Shown: positions 11,999-24,351 of the stretch, one piece after another
Numbering within the stretch: the first letter of the stretch is position 1
Layout: each line of letters starts with the position of its first letter
NCBI GenBank assembly: GCA_002633005.1
Contig: NMRA01000594.1
Span: 189,153 to 253,152 of the forward strand
DNA from: Phoronis australis
Taxonomy: Eukaryota; Phoronida; Phoronidae
DNA: 64,000 nt
Direction of reading: 5' to 3'
Notes under the pieces: model-generated
What the model was told of the DNA's origin: nothing
What the model saw: only the letters and a program-made list of their open reading frames with translations
Database searches by the model: none
Program-made: the position numbers and the translations under genes

Positions 11999-12352
11999 TT
12001 TAAATCCATCGTTGTTTTATTAGCATTAGTACCTTATGTTGTAAGTTGCTCCTCGACGACAATTTGCACACTGTATACTTTATGATGGGAATACTTACTG
12101 ATACCCCTTTGATTCGTAATTGAAATTTTACGACACATTCAGTCCTATACGAATTGCATTCCCCAGTGGATTTGGAAGTCCTCAAGATACCTTTAAAATC
12201 TAAATTTGGTCTAAATTACGTCGCATTATTTGTAAATCTTTGACAAACAGATGTGTGTGATAATGCGACAAACAGACGTACACAACAATAACAAAAGTCT
12301 CCAAAGTTTATACAAAACAACGTTATTCCATTGCAAACAACAGATGTCTAAC
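11999..12352. other. No recognised feature
   Basis: AT-rich sequence between the Penelope remnant and the caspase Cys exon. On the minus strand it is the start of the intron after that exon. I searched it for the rest of the caspase small subunit (SWR and GSWF-type motifs) and saw none. Confidence 0.5.
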
Positions 12353-12535
12353 CTTGAGTGGTGGAATACACGGTTAGCATATCCGCGTCAGGGGGTTTCA
12401 TGGCATTGATACGAATGCGACTATCTCTGTCCATTTTAACTTCGGTAAACGCATCGTGGCTTCCGCTGTCTGGTTGGACTGCGATATTAACCGTAGATCC
12501 ACGGCAAGCTTGAAAAATAAAAACCTTTGGGAATC
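12353..12535 (-). CDS. Caspase exon with catalytic Cys (QACRG) and start of small subunit
   Basis: The exon is 183 nt. It has a TTTTCAG acceptor just above 12535 and a CAAG|GTTAG donor below 12353. It reads two bases, 60 codons, one base. It begins FPKVFIFQACRG, the end of the caspase large subunit with the intact QACRG pentapeptide holding the nucleophile Cys. A linker of about 35 residues rich in Asp and Ser follows (PDSGSHDAF, then DRDSR), where caspases are cut on activation. It ends DADMLTVYSTTQ, the first strand of the small subunit. The two leading bases complete a Gly codon with the last base of the exon at 19203-19290. Caspases are Cys proteases that cut after Asp in apoptosis or inflammation. 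The rest of the small subunit (the SWR and GSWF part) was not found downstream in the window. Confidence 0.9.
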
Positions 12536-13480
12536 CTGAAAAGGAAAAATGTTGAATTCAGACTTCTTTCCTCTGCTCGACCCAGCCGTCAGGTTATCGT
12601 TAACGGGTACGGTCTACACCTAGCGCCCCCCACGCAACGACACGAGTATGGATACAAGTATTCAACGCTCACTATCTTGAGAACACAGATTTAACAAAAC
12701 TGCTGGGAGACTGATACTTTGCTTAGTTTTGCAGAAGCATTAACTCGCATTTCCAATAATGAACACTCATGCATTGTCTTACAGATAATGTACACTGTAC
12801 GTGCTGCGTAAAACGATTTGCATATTGCCTTACATCAAACCCTAACTCACACTATAACGGTTTATAGGTACGGCAAGCTGGAATTAGAAATAGTTAGTAA
12901 CCGTCGAAATCCGTAAGTGAAACCGGCCGCAAATTCATTCCACACGTGATAGGACCTCGAAACACCGCAGTTCGCTACAGAACACTAGCCTCGTCTCCAC
13001 AGAATTACTATATAGGCTACCGAGGTGAACCGCTGCCATATGATAGTGACCTTAAAGGATATCAACACAATTTATTGTGCCTGAAACACAGCCTTAAAAA
13101 GCCCCAGTGTTGAACTGGCGTTGTGTTCGCATCGGTTGATGGACCATTACCGTGTGGCTGTCATTAATGAAAGTTGCCATTTGCAGGACCGTAGCCTAGG
13201 GGGTTGTTGGGGGGGGGGGTTCGACTGAACTCCCCGCGGAAAATGTCCAGCCCCGGCCTTTCCGTTAAAGATGGGATATAGATGGACAACAAAATTGTTG
13301 CAGCTACTGGTACTACTAATTACCATGATAACTAAGTCAGTAATACTTATGAATTTACTTCACGTAATCATCGGGCCGTACCCGGATAAGTACTTCGCCC
13401 GAATGGTGCTTGATGATAGGATTGTGTAGATGATTAGAGAAGTTTCATCGACATTGAACGCGCGTGGTGGCTACATAAAC

Positions 13481-13608
13481 AAAACGTACCGAGAGTGGCG
13501 TACATGAAGTAATATACCAAAAGACATTATTCCGCGGTCTCTGTCGATACGCGAGATAAGGTCGAGTGGGGATATTACTTCATGTACGCCAGTCGAGGTA
13601 CGTTTTGT
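13481..13608. repeat. Short inverted repeat, 35-bp arms
   Basis: Arms at 13481-13515 and 13572-13608 match with about three differences. Each contains GGCGTACATGAAGTAATAT or its complement. The spacer is 56 bp. It would fold into a long hairpin and looks like a very small MITE or its internal deletion product. No clear target-site duplication was seen. Confidence 0.7.
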
Positions 13609-16192
13609 TTTTATCCCATACGCATGGAATTCGTGAGTTGCTTTTGTTTTCTTTCGGCATTTTATAAATACTTCACCCTGACTGTTCACTTGGCTAATCA
13701 CAGCCTGTTTTGTATGGACGTGAGCATTATGTTGCTAACTTAATATACATGTAGTAAAAGAAAACAGTTTTAAATGTAACGGTTTATTACTTGAACTTGA
13801 TAAAAAGTGTGAAAACGACATATAAAGTGCACTGAACGTGTATCATATTTCGAAAATAAATAAATAACAAGAATGTTTATAACATTGTAAAATCCTCATC
13901 CGGTAGAGCTAAGCTCATTCATGAAACTAGGTCATTGACCGGAGCGCGTAGCCTACACGTCGTCTGCTTTCACGAAGATGTTAAAAGTGCCACCGTTGAT
14001 GACATCTCCGGCGAATAAGCCTGTTGTAGCGTTGTTGCAGGTACGTTGTCGCATTTCTACGGATTATGTAGCCTTGGTGTAAAGCTGTATACTAAATATA
14101 CGAGAGTGTGTTGATGCAGGTAGCTGGCTGGCTACGGACTCTGTAGCATGGATAGGTTCACGTGTTGCTGGGACGACCGTCGTTGCTGCTCGTGTAATAT
14201 ACTGGGGAGCCCAATGTTCGTCCGCCTAAGCATAAAACCGACTTGCTGTTGTACTCACCGAATTATTCCACTTCAAAGTTATGATCTGAATAGGATTCGA
14301 TTTAACTCTCACAGATATACCGCATTCATCGATTCGGAAGTTTTCTTTAATTTGTGCCGAGTTATTTCAAATGTGCACTGCCTTCGGCAGCCATTTTATT
14401 GTGACACCTAAGTTCGTCATATGCTGCCCCCTTTTGTAAAAACTGAGAAACATGCAGAAAAAGGCCAACGAAGTAATGAAAATTGCAACAGCCTGTTTTT
14501 ATTGACATAAACTCGATTTGAAGTTTTGATGTTGAGCTCTGCACTGTGGTTTCCAATAAAAGCCAATTGGTCAACATTTCAATGCAGTTTAATGGTGAAC
14601 GTGAGGCAAAAATGTTAAGAACCCAGCGTATCGCATTTGTCTGCGGATTTTTCCTTTGGCCTTCTAGATCCTACTAGTGCCTGGGACAAACAGATACATT
14701 GCATAAACAAACCCTGGATCATGTTTTGTGTCCCGTCGGAAGAAAATTTAAATTCGAAAACATCTTCTGAAAACGCACAAAAAAGTGTATTAGTAAAATC
14801 TACTGATTTTTAAGTGGTTTTAAAAAACAATCGGTAAACTCACCGATTTTTGTCTCATTACTTTGATACGTGTCTCTTCCGATAAGTTAGTACCTAACGT
14901 GCAGACGAGAACTCCAAATTGGAACGCTAAGTCCCGCGTGGTTGCGCTGCACGCGAAACAAGATGGCGAACGAACTTTGGAGCCTGACGGAAATAGGTAA
15001 CCGGACGATACTGTCGCCGATAGTATCGGGTGCTGTCATCGCCAGTGACAACAAAGTTTAATATTGGCGAGGAATCGGTGCCTGAGTTGCAGACGATATA
15101 TTTTAGCAATTGAAAACTGAGACAGAACTGTAATATAATTAACAGCTGAGTCCTGTTTCAGAAGTTACGATTGCATGTTGAATGGTATTTACACTGCTAC
15201 AATTGTATTACTTTAAGCGAGAGAGCTGCAAAAATGTAGTGCGGTGTGAATGCCGTAAAATTGATCAAGAAACAAAATAGCTGAAAGTAAGTTTGTTATC
15301 TGCTATTTTGATATTGCAGAATACGGTATAAGTGTAGACAATTTCTATTTTCCACTTTGGTTGTGGAATGGGAGATGCCATGCATGTGTGTACACGTGTG
15401 TGCGTTTCCCTTTCTTTTAAATCCAGTACATGCCAATAATAATTAAGTTCAACCTAATAGGCAGTCCTCAGTCTTCGCTCAAAATTATACATTTAACCAA
15501 GGAGATAAGTACAATACACTCCTTGATTCAATTATATGGGTGGCGCACCATGGGGTTGGGGGGTATAGCTCCCACTTTTTTCACTGCGGCACCGCCCATG
15601 AACTACCGTATTTTCTTGCACTAAGAAAACCCCGACGAGCATGTTCATTTTATTAGGGAAAAGTAGGTCTAGACTTATCAAAAACTTTGTGTCGCAGTAT
15701 GTGTACTTGTGCTTTTGCTTCATTTAGTTTAGTCATCGTATTTCGTAACTTTCTATTGTTGTTAATCGCCACTTTCTTAGAGCAGAAAATGAGTAATACT
15801 TCCTATTCCTAGAACTGTTTGTTCGTGAGCACAGAGCATCCTTTGCTTGTTCATCGTATTTGATTGGTTAATTCGTGTCTCTCTAGTCTCTATATACATG
15901 TACAATGTATATAACTTTCATTTGTATTTCGAGTAGTAGCTTCAGCATGAGTTGATTAGTAGGTGTTTCTCCCCATTGAGATCTGTTCCTACTCATGTAA
16001 CGTTTGCAGTCTTCAATATACTCGTCAAGACTCATCTCTTGTTCTGTTCCAACGAACCACCTCGTACACCGTTGAACCGCATTTTTCCGTGTACCTCACG
16101 CTTTGGTCAAAGGAGAAAGTCTCTTCTTGTCAACCAATATCAATGGCGCACAGCCTCGCAGGCGTCATACGATCAGTAAACGTGATGGAAAA

Positions 16193-16700
16193 GATTCCCA
16201 AGGTTTCATGTCACTATTCCGAAGGTTCACTACTCCATGCTATTGAGTCGGAACTTACATGAGAAAAGTATTGTCCATTTAGTAACTACTTGAAGTGTGC
16301 AAAAGTTGGATTAGTTCTTAAATCATTGATTACATTGTTTACAAATGAGCTCAGTTCCAACCACTGCCAATCGTGAATCTTGATTCTAACTAACGACTCA
16401 TTTAGTCTTAACCATGAACAACATCGGGTCAGGATTTTGATGTATTATGGTTGATAATTCATCATATTCCTACTTCCTATTCTCTCAAAAACTCAAGTAC
16501 GTACTCATTTTCCTTATTCGAAAGACAAGCGGGCAATTTCACAAGCGCTTGAAGTCCGCGCGTTGTTTGTGCATCTAATAACCGAAGTGCCGCTTATTGA
16601 AGGTAAAAGTATATTTGATACACCGAAATTTTAGATATTTTCGGAGTAGTGAACCTTCGGAATAGTAAACCTTCAGAGCAGTGAACCTTTGGAACACTGG
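16193..16700. mobile_element. MITE-like element with ends made of 16-bp tandem units
   Basis: The left end (16193-16236) and right end (16643-16700) are inverted copies sharing GGAGTAGTGAACCTTCGGAA or its complement. Each end is itself a short tandem of 16-bp units such as GTGAACCTTCGGAATA, GTAAACCTTCAGAGCA and GTGAACCTTTGGAACA. The right end has one unit more than the left. The interior carries no transposase frame. A target-site duplication could not be set. Confidence 0.6.
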
Positions 16701-18599
16701 GCTGTTCCCATTTCCAGAGATGTAAGCAAGTTAAGTAACACGCAAAATACAACCAGATTAAATATTCAAGTCGATCATTCTCCGATTAAATTGTTCCGTC
16801 CGAGTATGTAATGAGGTATAATTACCCATTTAAGCAGGTCCGGTTTCAAAGTTTGGCAGGGCCGGGGTAACGTTCTCTTACTGGAGCACATTACATCTGA
16901 ATTTGGGTCGCATGCTTTGTGAGCAACCGTCATTTCTGTTATTACGAATTCCGAGTGATCTTGGGAACATAGAGATAAGACTCGTCAATGTGTTTATAGA
17001 TTTCCCTCCCACCTAGTTAAGCTGCGTCAAGGGCCTTACCGAAAACTATAGAGTGTCGACGATTGCAAGATATCAAATGTCCACCGTACTAGATATTCGA
17101 ACCACGCCTCGCGCAATGCTGGCTACGGGACTGTTTTGATTGTGATTAGCTGACGTCAGATGTTGACTATCAATGACCTGGGTATAGTCCAATAACAGTA
17201 TCGTGGTGACAAAAATTTAGCTCCAATCACGTTGTCTAATTAAGGTTTTCTGCAGTGAAGATACACAATTTCTGAGAAAAATATCAGGGATTATAGATAT
17301 ATGTTCGATACTAATTTGCCATTATTATTATTACTTTAAGGTGAAAATTACATTGCACATTCATAGCAAAATAACTCCTCTGTTGATTTTCATGTACCTT
17401 TTTTAAATGAAAATTTCCCGTTACCTCAGGGTGTAAAGAAATTTCGATTAACCTTTTCGTATGATTGCTAGTACAAATCAACTTACAAAACGCATTCGTC
17501 TTTGTTACATTGTGCAAGAGCCGTTTTCGAGAACACGTGTTCCTAAGTTCATATTAAGTGGATTTGCCGAAGTCAATAAAAAGCAGATTAAATTGGGAGG
17601 AGTGAAAATCTCCGTCGTCCATTAATTATACGGTGAAAACTTATTTTCGTTCAATATAACTTATACATACCTAAAGCATGTTAGCTATATCAACATTCAC
17701 ACCCAATGACAACTGAATTTGCAGTGCGTTATTAACTTAATTATCATTAAAAATACGTTCCTTGGCTACGAGGTAAGACCAATTGTTACTGTTATTTGAC
17801 CCTTAAAAGTATGACATAATTCATTGTTATTAACAGTCTGTACACATCACCTGCCTGGAGACTGACCGAGTAAGAAAAGGATAATAACATTGGTAAAACA
17901 TGTCGTTAGAGATCGAAACATCGAAATCTCAATTTATTAACTGAATTAAGGAATTTGGGTGAGGCTTTATCTCCTTTCACAACTTGCTGTGTTAATGGCC
18001 ACAGAGGCATAGAGCGACTTGTGGCATACAATCTCAATGTCGTATGCGTGTACGCGCTCAATTCCCATAGTATCAAAACTACGTTTTGTCTTTGTTTTCC
18101 TCGACACCATTCTATCATAAGTACACCTCGTTGACTCGATTACAGCAACTCTGTGAATGAAAGAATTTAGGATACCTACGAAGCTGCAACTGTACCTTGC
18201 GGAGATTCGATTTGAGTAACCTCCCTGTAATCATGCGGTTGCGCGGTTCCAATGTGGTTCTGCTAATTTTCTTTCTCGCTACACTGTATATATTTTGTTG
18301 AAGTTTCCCGAGAACGGATATAAGATATTTTGCAAGACACGTGTGAAATATAGTAAAATGGCAACTATTTGCGAATAAGGTTGAGATATCCTGAAAACTG
18401 CTCGGCGTATCTTCCAGAGTATCGCGAGATCTTACTTTTGTACATGTAGATGTACACTAGCGATACTGAGCACTCGTTCGCCCCTTGGATCGCTAAGGGC
18501 GTGGGAAAATATTGGTGGCCATCCCAGTTTTCGTGTATTACCTTGATGTATCCTTAGTTTGTCGCAGGTTATAGTTGTCGAATATAGCGGAGAGTTCAG

Positions 18600-18720
18600 T
18601 AACGTTAGAGACTCACTGAAATCTAGCCAATATCACGTATTTTCATTTAAATTATATGGCAATGTGTTACAAAATCTCAAAAGTCTTGCTTTTTAGCGAG
18701 GTCGTGGTGTTATTGAACTA
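18600..18720 (+). repeat. Diverged copy of part of the 60-kb palindrome element
   Basis: This stretch lines up with about 60255-60380, sharing CTTGCTTTTTA, a TATTTTCATTTAAA-like block and GGCAAT. It is probably a fragment of another copy of that non-autonomous element, inside the caspase intron. Confidence 0.5.
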
Positions 18721-19202
18721 TACGGAGATGCAATTAACTACCGATATTCAAAACCTTAAAAAACGCATATTTTACATGTTTGTTATATTTTGCAGGAGAC
18801 TATTTAAACATTATGTATTTGATGTTCGGATTTCATTTTTGTCAAACGAAATTATTGAACTAAGTGCTAGACAAACTGTAGCATTTGGAATTGGTGCATG
18901 TAGCAACCCACTTTGTCCTTCAACATGATTTCGAATTTGGGAGGGATTGTCATTGAATGTTGACTCATACGTGAATGACGTTAACCATCAAGAATTCTAA
19001 CTGCCTGTTAGTATTGCAATTCAAACATCTCATAACATGTCATAATAGAGCGACTTAGTGTCTTCACTGGTTTCCAGTTGGGTGACTCAGAAAAGTATTT
19101 CATTGACCCAATTCTTCTGCTGATAACGTTATACCATATTGTCACCACTTTTACTTTTGAATGGGTTAAACACCACCTTAGCACAGGAAAGTAAACACTT
19201 AC

Positions 19203-19290
19203 CTATCATTTCCTTTAAGGAATGGCCATCGAAGCTACGAAGGATTTCATCCTGTGTGATGTGGTTCTGATCATACGTCAGTATTCCTTT
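19203..19290 (-). CDS. Caspase exon, loop between catalytic His and catalytic Cys
   Basis: An 88-nt exon with a TTTTCCAG acceptor above 19290 and an ATAG|GTAAGTG donor below 19203. It reads 29 full codons plus one base, starting KGILTYDQNHITQDEILRSF. The next residues place Gly last, shared with the following exon. In known caspases this place holds a 'GxIxGxxxxxVxxxxIxxxF' strand-turn-helix, which fits. It starts in phase 0, as the His exon ends, and its single spare base joins the Cys exon in frame. By itself the exon would be too short to identify; phase and order make it secure. Confidence 0.85.
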
Positions 19291-19414
19291 CTGGAAAACG
19301 GTGATTTTTTATTTTTGACGTATTATTACATATGTTTTTCATACTACAAAGCTCTAAACTCATGAGCAGGTTAATGTATTTCAAAAACTACTCTATAAAA
19401 AGTACTGGAAATTG

Positions 19415-19488
19415 CATCGGGATTTGATCCTGGCATAGCTATTTTAATTCGTAAGCTACTCCTTTACCACTGCACTACAAGCACTGAT
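19415..19488 (-). repeat. tRNA-derived SINE head
   Basis: On the minus strand an A box TAGTGCAGTGG (19468-19478) precedes a B box GGATCAAATCC (19420-19430, one change from consensus) at tRNA-like spacing. The acceptor stem and anticodon arm do not form a sound tRNA, so this is a SINE head rather than a working tRNA gene. It lies 125 bp upstream of the caspase loop exon. Confidence 0.6.
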
Positions 19489-19862
19489 ACCAAGGGGTGC
19501 TCTACATATAGGAGAGTTCACTTGTGAATTCGCTGTTATCGTTACTACTAGCGCCGCCAAGTGGTGAATAAGCAATAGGCAAATTGGAAACGCAAGAACA
19601 ATAGGGAAGGGCGCATTTTGCAGTGCCATAAATTGAACTAATTCATGGTAATATTGGCAATAACATTGATATTTCCAAAGTTGTAAATCGATCCTCACGT
19701 ACTCTCACTAATGATGAAACCTAGCATCTCGGAAGAGCTCTAAAATTCAGTCATCCTCCACGACAACTTGGCAACATTGGTGTTGATAAAAAACAGCTTT
19801 AAGACGAGTCTGCAAGGTCACACCATTACAGACAAGAATCAAATTAAGCATTGGTTGCTTAA

Positions 19863-20170
19863 ACTATTTTTCGCTACGTCTACAACCGCAGACACCACCC
19901 AGAACAAAACCTCTCCTCTAATGAATTAGTAGCATTTAAAACTCTACGTAATGACCCTAAAATTGTTATTCGTCGACCAGACAAAGGGAATGGTGTAGTC
20001 ATACTTGATAAAATAGAGTACATCTCTAAAATGAATAACATTGTACTAGCTAATATGTGAATGGTTTATTTAGATGAGCTGACATTTAAAAGCTATGCCA
20101 CCGATCTATCATTGTATTTCAAACGTTATGTTAATGACATTTTCCTAACTGCCATCACAGTCAGGCTAAG
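19863..20170 (+). pseudogene. Penelope-like reverse transcriptase fragment, second copy
   Basis: One open stretch (19863-20060) encodes RYVYNRRHHPEQNLSSNELV, then IVIRRPDKGNGVVILDK, the N-terminal part of Penelope RT. After a TGA the reading jumps to YFKRYVNDIFL (about 20115-20145), the catalytic box with the second acidic residue changed to Asn. The sequence between these motifs is missing, so this is an internally deleted, dead copy. The open frame at 20186-20380 follows it, but I do not recognise that product. Confidence 0.7.
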
Positions 20171-20894
20171 CCATTTCTTGAAAGCATGAAAACTTCCTGC
20201 CCAATTTTCTTAAGAGTTCGTGTAATGAATAAGCCAATAACTCCAGCAGAATTACATATTTTTCTAAAAAGTATTATTTCTGATACCTCAAATGAATATA
20301 TTTTACAGAAAAATAATTGGGTGTGTGAAATTTATTATGATACCTTTTCTGAAAAACACACTAACTTTTTTGTTATATAATCTAAAATGTGATTAAAATT
20401 CCACAATAAGTATCTCAATCTTAAAAACAAATTATAGACACAATCAACTCATTAACCCTGACTGTAGATTGTAAAATGTTGTTGTGTAAAAGCCTATCTG
20501 GTTACAAACAATGTTTGCAGTACGTAAATGCGGTAAATTGGGGTTTAGTGAATTGGCGGCCATTTTGGCAACCATTTTGTAAGCCATCTTCATTTTTTCT
20601 AGCCAACCAGTGACCAGTTGAAAGGTAGAGATATTTTCAATTGTCTAACTTACAAAAGAATAAAAAAATTGCCATTTTCAGGGCAAAATATCAAAAAAAT
20701 ATCATGTCAGAAAGCAGTAAACACCGGTTTATGCGACCATTTTTTTCCGCCATCTTAAAAAACCGACTTCCTCCACTCCGATTTCGGTAGAATTTTTTTC
20801 TAGCACCAAGGGATAATTGAAGATGCCATATGTGCAAAAAAACTTCAGATGCAATTTTTTTCTAGGTTGGGCCCTCTGGAGCCCTAGAATGACT

Positions 20895-23800
20895 GGACTA
20901 TAAATGTGGTTAAGGTTAAGAATCACTGATGTTTTCTTTAACCACTTTAGAATACAGTATGAATAAATTGGTCAAAGTTTCAGAAGAAAAATGCACCTAA
21001 TGACCCCATGAGTGCACCAAATGACCTGTGAATTTGAAGTGTTTAGCTCAAAATCTTACAACTAATAACCTTTCACCTGTTTAACGTGATTGGATGACCC
21101 AATTACTTAGAAAAGTAATTTTTTTAAATTGCCTTATTGACTGATATCTGTGTAAATAATTTAAAAAGTATAGCTTTTAAAATAAAGAAGGAGTAGCAAT
21201 TTGAAAATTACATGACCTTTGCACCAAATGTCCTACTCCGGTGCATTATGGAATATGATTATATTATGAACAAAAAAATTATGTACTGTCAAAAATCATA
21301 TGCTGAATTTGAAAAACGTACCTGCACCCAATTCGAAGTTATTAAGTGTCAAAGTTGGTCGGAAGAAGAATAAGAATAAGAATAAGAAGAACTGGAAAGA
21401 TTATTGTCACGGCGTGACAATAACGCACTCTGCGCGTGCGTATTACTGGAATTATTATGGGAATTTACTGACAGCAACCCGTTTACCAATACGAAAAGGA
21501 ATTCTTTAAAATTGTAGGAGAAATTACATATTCATTTTCGATAGCCTTTCCACTAATTGACCTCTTCCAGTGCATTATGAACCCCGATGAGGGAGTAATT
21601 GTTAACTCTATTAAAAGTGTGGTTAATGCTAAAAATCACAGCAGTTTTACTTTAAGCACTTCAGAATATAAGATGAATGATTTGGTCTAACTTTCAGAAG
21701 AAAAATGCACCTAATGACCCCATGGGTTTACTAAATGACCTGAAAATATACAATTCAAACTCTATCGCACTTAGTAAACAGATATGTAATTTTAAAGTCT
21801 CCAGCTTAAAATTTTAGTTTGCACTTCATGACTTTCGACCTAGGTTTGTGATTGGATAGGCCTATTGCATTGTAAAGTAGGACGTTCGATTGGCATGGTG
21901 ACCTACACCAGTGAGATGAACTTGAAAAGAATTCCTTGCAAAATGTAGGGATATAACATTTTGAACGTAAGATCACCTTTGCACTAATTGACCCTATCCG
22001 GTGCATTATAAGCGTCTTCAGGAGAATCATTGCAAAGCCCGTGAAAAGTGTGTTTAATGCTGAAAATCACAGTTGTCTAACTGTTGACACGTCAGTATAC
22101 TTGGTGAATGAATAGGACACATTTTCAGAAAAAAATGCATACAATGACCCCATGGTTGCACTAAATGACCTGAAACATCGTATTTCAAATTGAATTAGAC
22201 GTACCAATCAGACTTATGAATTTGAATTGTCTAGCTCAAAATTTTAGTTTGCACTATTGACCTTTTTTGATTGGTTAGGCCTATTGCGTAGGGTGTTCAA
22301 TTGGCATGTTGACTTACCCCAGTGTGCTGAAATTTAAAAGAATTCATTGAAAAACGTGAGATATAACATTTTGACAGGTAGATGACCTTTGCACTAACCG
22401 ACCCTATCCGGTGCATTATAAGCGTCTTGAGGAGAATTATTGCAAAGCCCATGAAAAATATGTTTAATGCTTAAAATCACAGTTGTCTAACAGTTGACTC
22501 ATCAGAATACTTGGTGAATGAAAAGGTCAAATTTTCAAAAGAAAAATGCACCTAATGACCCCATATTTGCACTAAATGACCTGAAACTTTGCATTCCAAA
22601 TTGAATTACCTGTGCCAATCAGACCTGTGAATTTCAAGTGTCTAGCTCGAAATGACCTTTTATCTGTTTAACCTGATTGGATGACCTGATTACTTAGAAA
22701 AATATTTCTTTTAAATTTCTTTGTTGACTTATACCTGTGTACGGAATTTAAAAAGAATAGCTTTTCAAATAAAGAAGGAGCAGCATTTTGAAAATTATAT
22801 GACCTTTGCCCCAAATGACCTCTTCCGGTGCAATATGGAATATGATTATATAACGAATCAAAATGTATGTACTGTCAAAAACCATATGCTGATTTTAAGG
22901 AATGTACCTGCAACCAATTTGGAGTTATTAAGCCTCAAAGTTGGTCGGAAGAAAAATAAGAAGAACTAGAAAGATTATTGTCACGGCGTGACAATAATGG
23001 ACTGGAATTGTTATTGGAAAATACTGACTGCAAATCCGTTTACCAATACGAAAAGCAATTCTTGAAAATTATAGGAGAAATTACACGGTAATATCTTGAT
23101 GACCTTTCCGTTAATTGACCTCTTCCGTGCATTATGAGCCCCGATCAGGGAATAATTTTGAACTCGATTAAAAGTGTGGTTAATGCCCAGAATCACAGAT
23201 GTACTTAAAGCACCATCAGAGTACAAGATGAATGAATTGGTCAAACTTTCAGAAGAAAAATGCACCTAATGGCCCCATGGGAACACTAAATGTCCTGAAA
23301 ATTTAGAATTTAAACTCAATCGCATTTAGTAAACAAATATGTAATTTGAAAGTCTCTAGCTCAAAGTTTTAGTTCGCACGCAATGACATTTTACCTATTT
23401 ATTCTGATAGGTTAAGCCTATTTCGTAGTAATGTAGGGTGTTTAATTGGCATGTTGACTTACACCAGTGTGCTGAAATTGTAGGAAAAGTTAAATTTTGA
23501 ACGTTATATGAGCTTTGCACTAATTGACTCTGTCCAGTGCATTATTAGCCTCTTTAGGAGAATGAATGCAAAGCCCGTAAAAAGTGTGTTTCAAGCTGAG
23601 AATCACAGTTGTCTAACGGTGTACACATCAAACATGTCCGTGGTGAATGAAAAGGACAAATGTTCAGAAGAAAAATGCTCCTAATGACCCCATACTTGCA
23701 TCAAATGATCTGAAACTTTGAATTTAGATATGAATTTCATGTACCAATCAGATGTGTGAATTTAAACTGTCTAGCTCAAAATCTGAGTTTGCACTTAATG

Positions 23801-24350
23801 ATCTTTGACCTCTTTAACCTTGTTGGATAACTCGATTTCTTAGAGAATTATTTTTAAATTCCCTTGTTGACTTATACCTGTGCATCGAATTTGAAAAATA
23901 TACCTTTAAAACTAAAGATAGAGTAGCATTTTCAAAGTTATATGACCTTTGTACCAAATGACTTCTTCCAGTGCATTATAAGCCTTTTTGGTAAAAGTAT
24001 TGCGAAGTCCGTGTAACGTGTACTTTATGGTGAGAACCACAGCCGTCTAATTTTTTACACATCAGAATAGTTGGTAAATGAAAAGGTCAAATTTTCAGAA
24101 GAGAAATGCACCTAATGACCTTATAGTTGAATTCCAAAAGCCAATCAGATGTGTGAATTTGAAGTGTCTAGCTCATAATTTTAGTTTGGACCTAATGACC
24201 TTTGACCTGTTTAATCTGATTGGATGACTCGATTAATTAGGAAAGTATTTTTTTAAATTGTCATGTTGACTTATACCTGTGTACCGAATTTGAAAAAGAT
24301 AGCTTTAAAACTAAAGGAGGAGTAGCATTTTAAAAATTATATGACCTTTC
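20895..24350 (+). repeat. Satellite array 2, more diverged
   Basis: Same monomer family and orientation as array 1, recognised by the AGAAGAAAAATGCACCTAAT block, CCGGTGCA boxes and the TTATTGTCAC palindrome (about 21404 and 22975). Divergence is clearly higher. It starts in mid-unit near 20895 and is cut at about 24350 by a LINE fragment. One exact DR1 box lies at 24196-24208. Confidence 0.88.
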
Positions 24351-24351
24351 C

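Larger units (their letters stand above)
12536..19202 (-). other. Caspase intron (6.7 kb)
   Basis: This separates the loop exon from the Cys exon. It holds a G-run at about 13198-13222, an inverted repeat at 13481-13608, a MITE-like element at 16193-16700 and a diverged piece of the 60-kb palindrome family at about 18600-18720. No other coding exon was recognised on either strand. Several open frames of 60-90 codons here show no family resemblance. Confidence 0.75.

Noticed and set aside
12000-12185. 61-codon minus frame with a good GTAAGTATT donor, tested as the last caspase exon
   Set aside because: The peptide does not fit the small subunit and the acceptor is poor.
19415-19488. tRNA gene
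   Set aside because: A and B boxes are present but the acceptor and anticodon arms do not pair well; called a SINE head.
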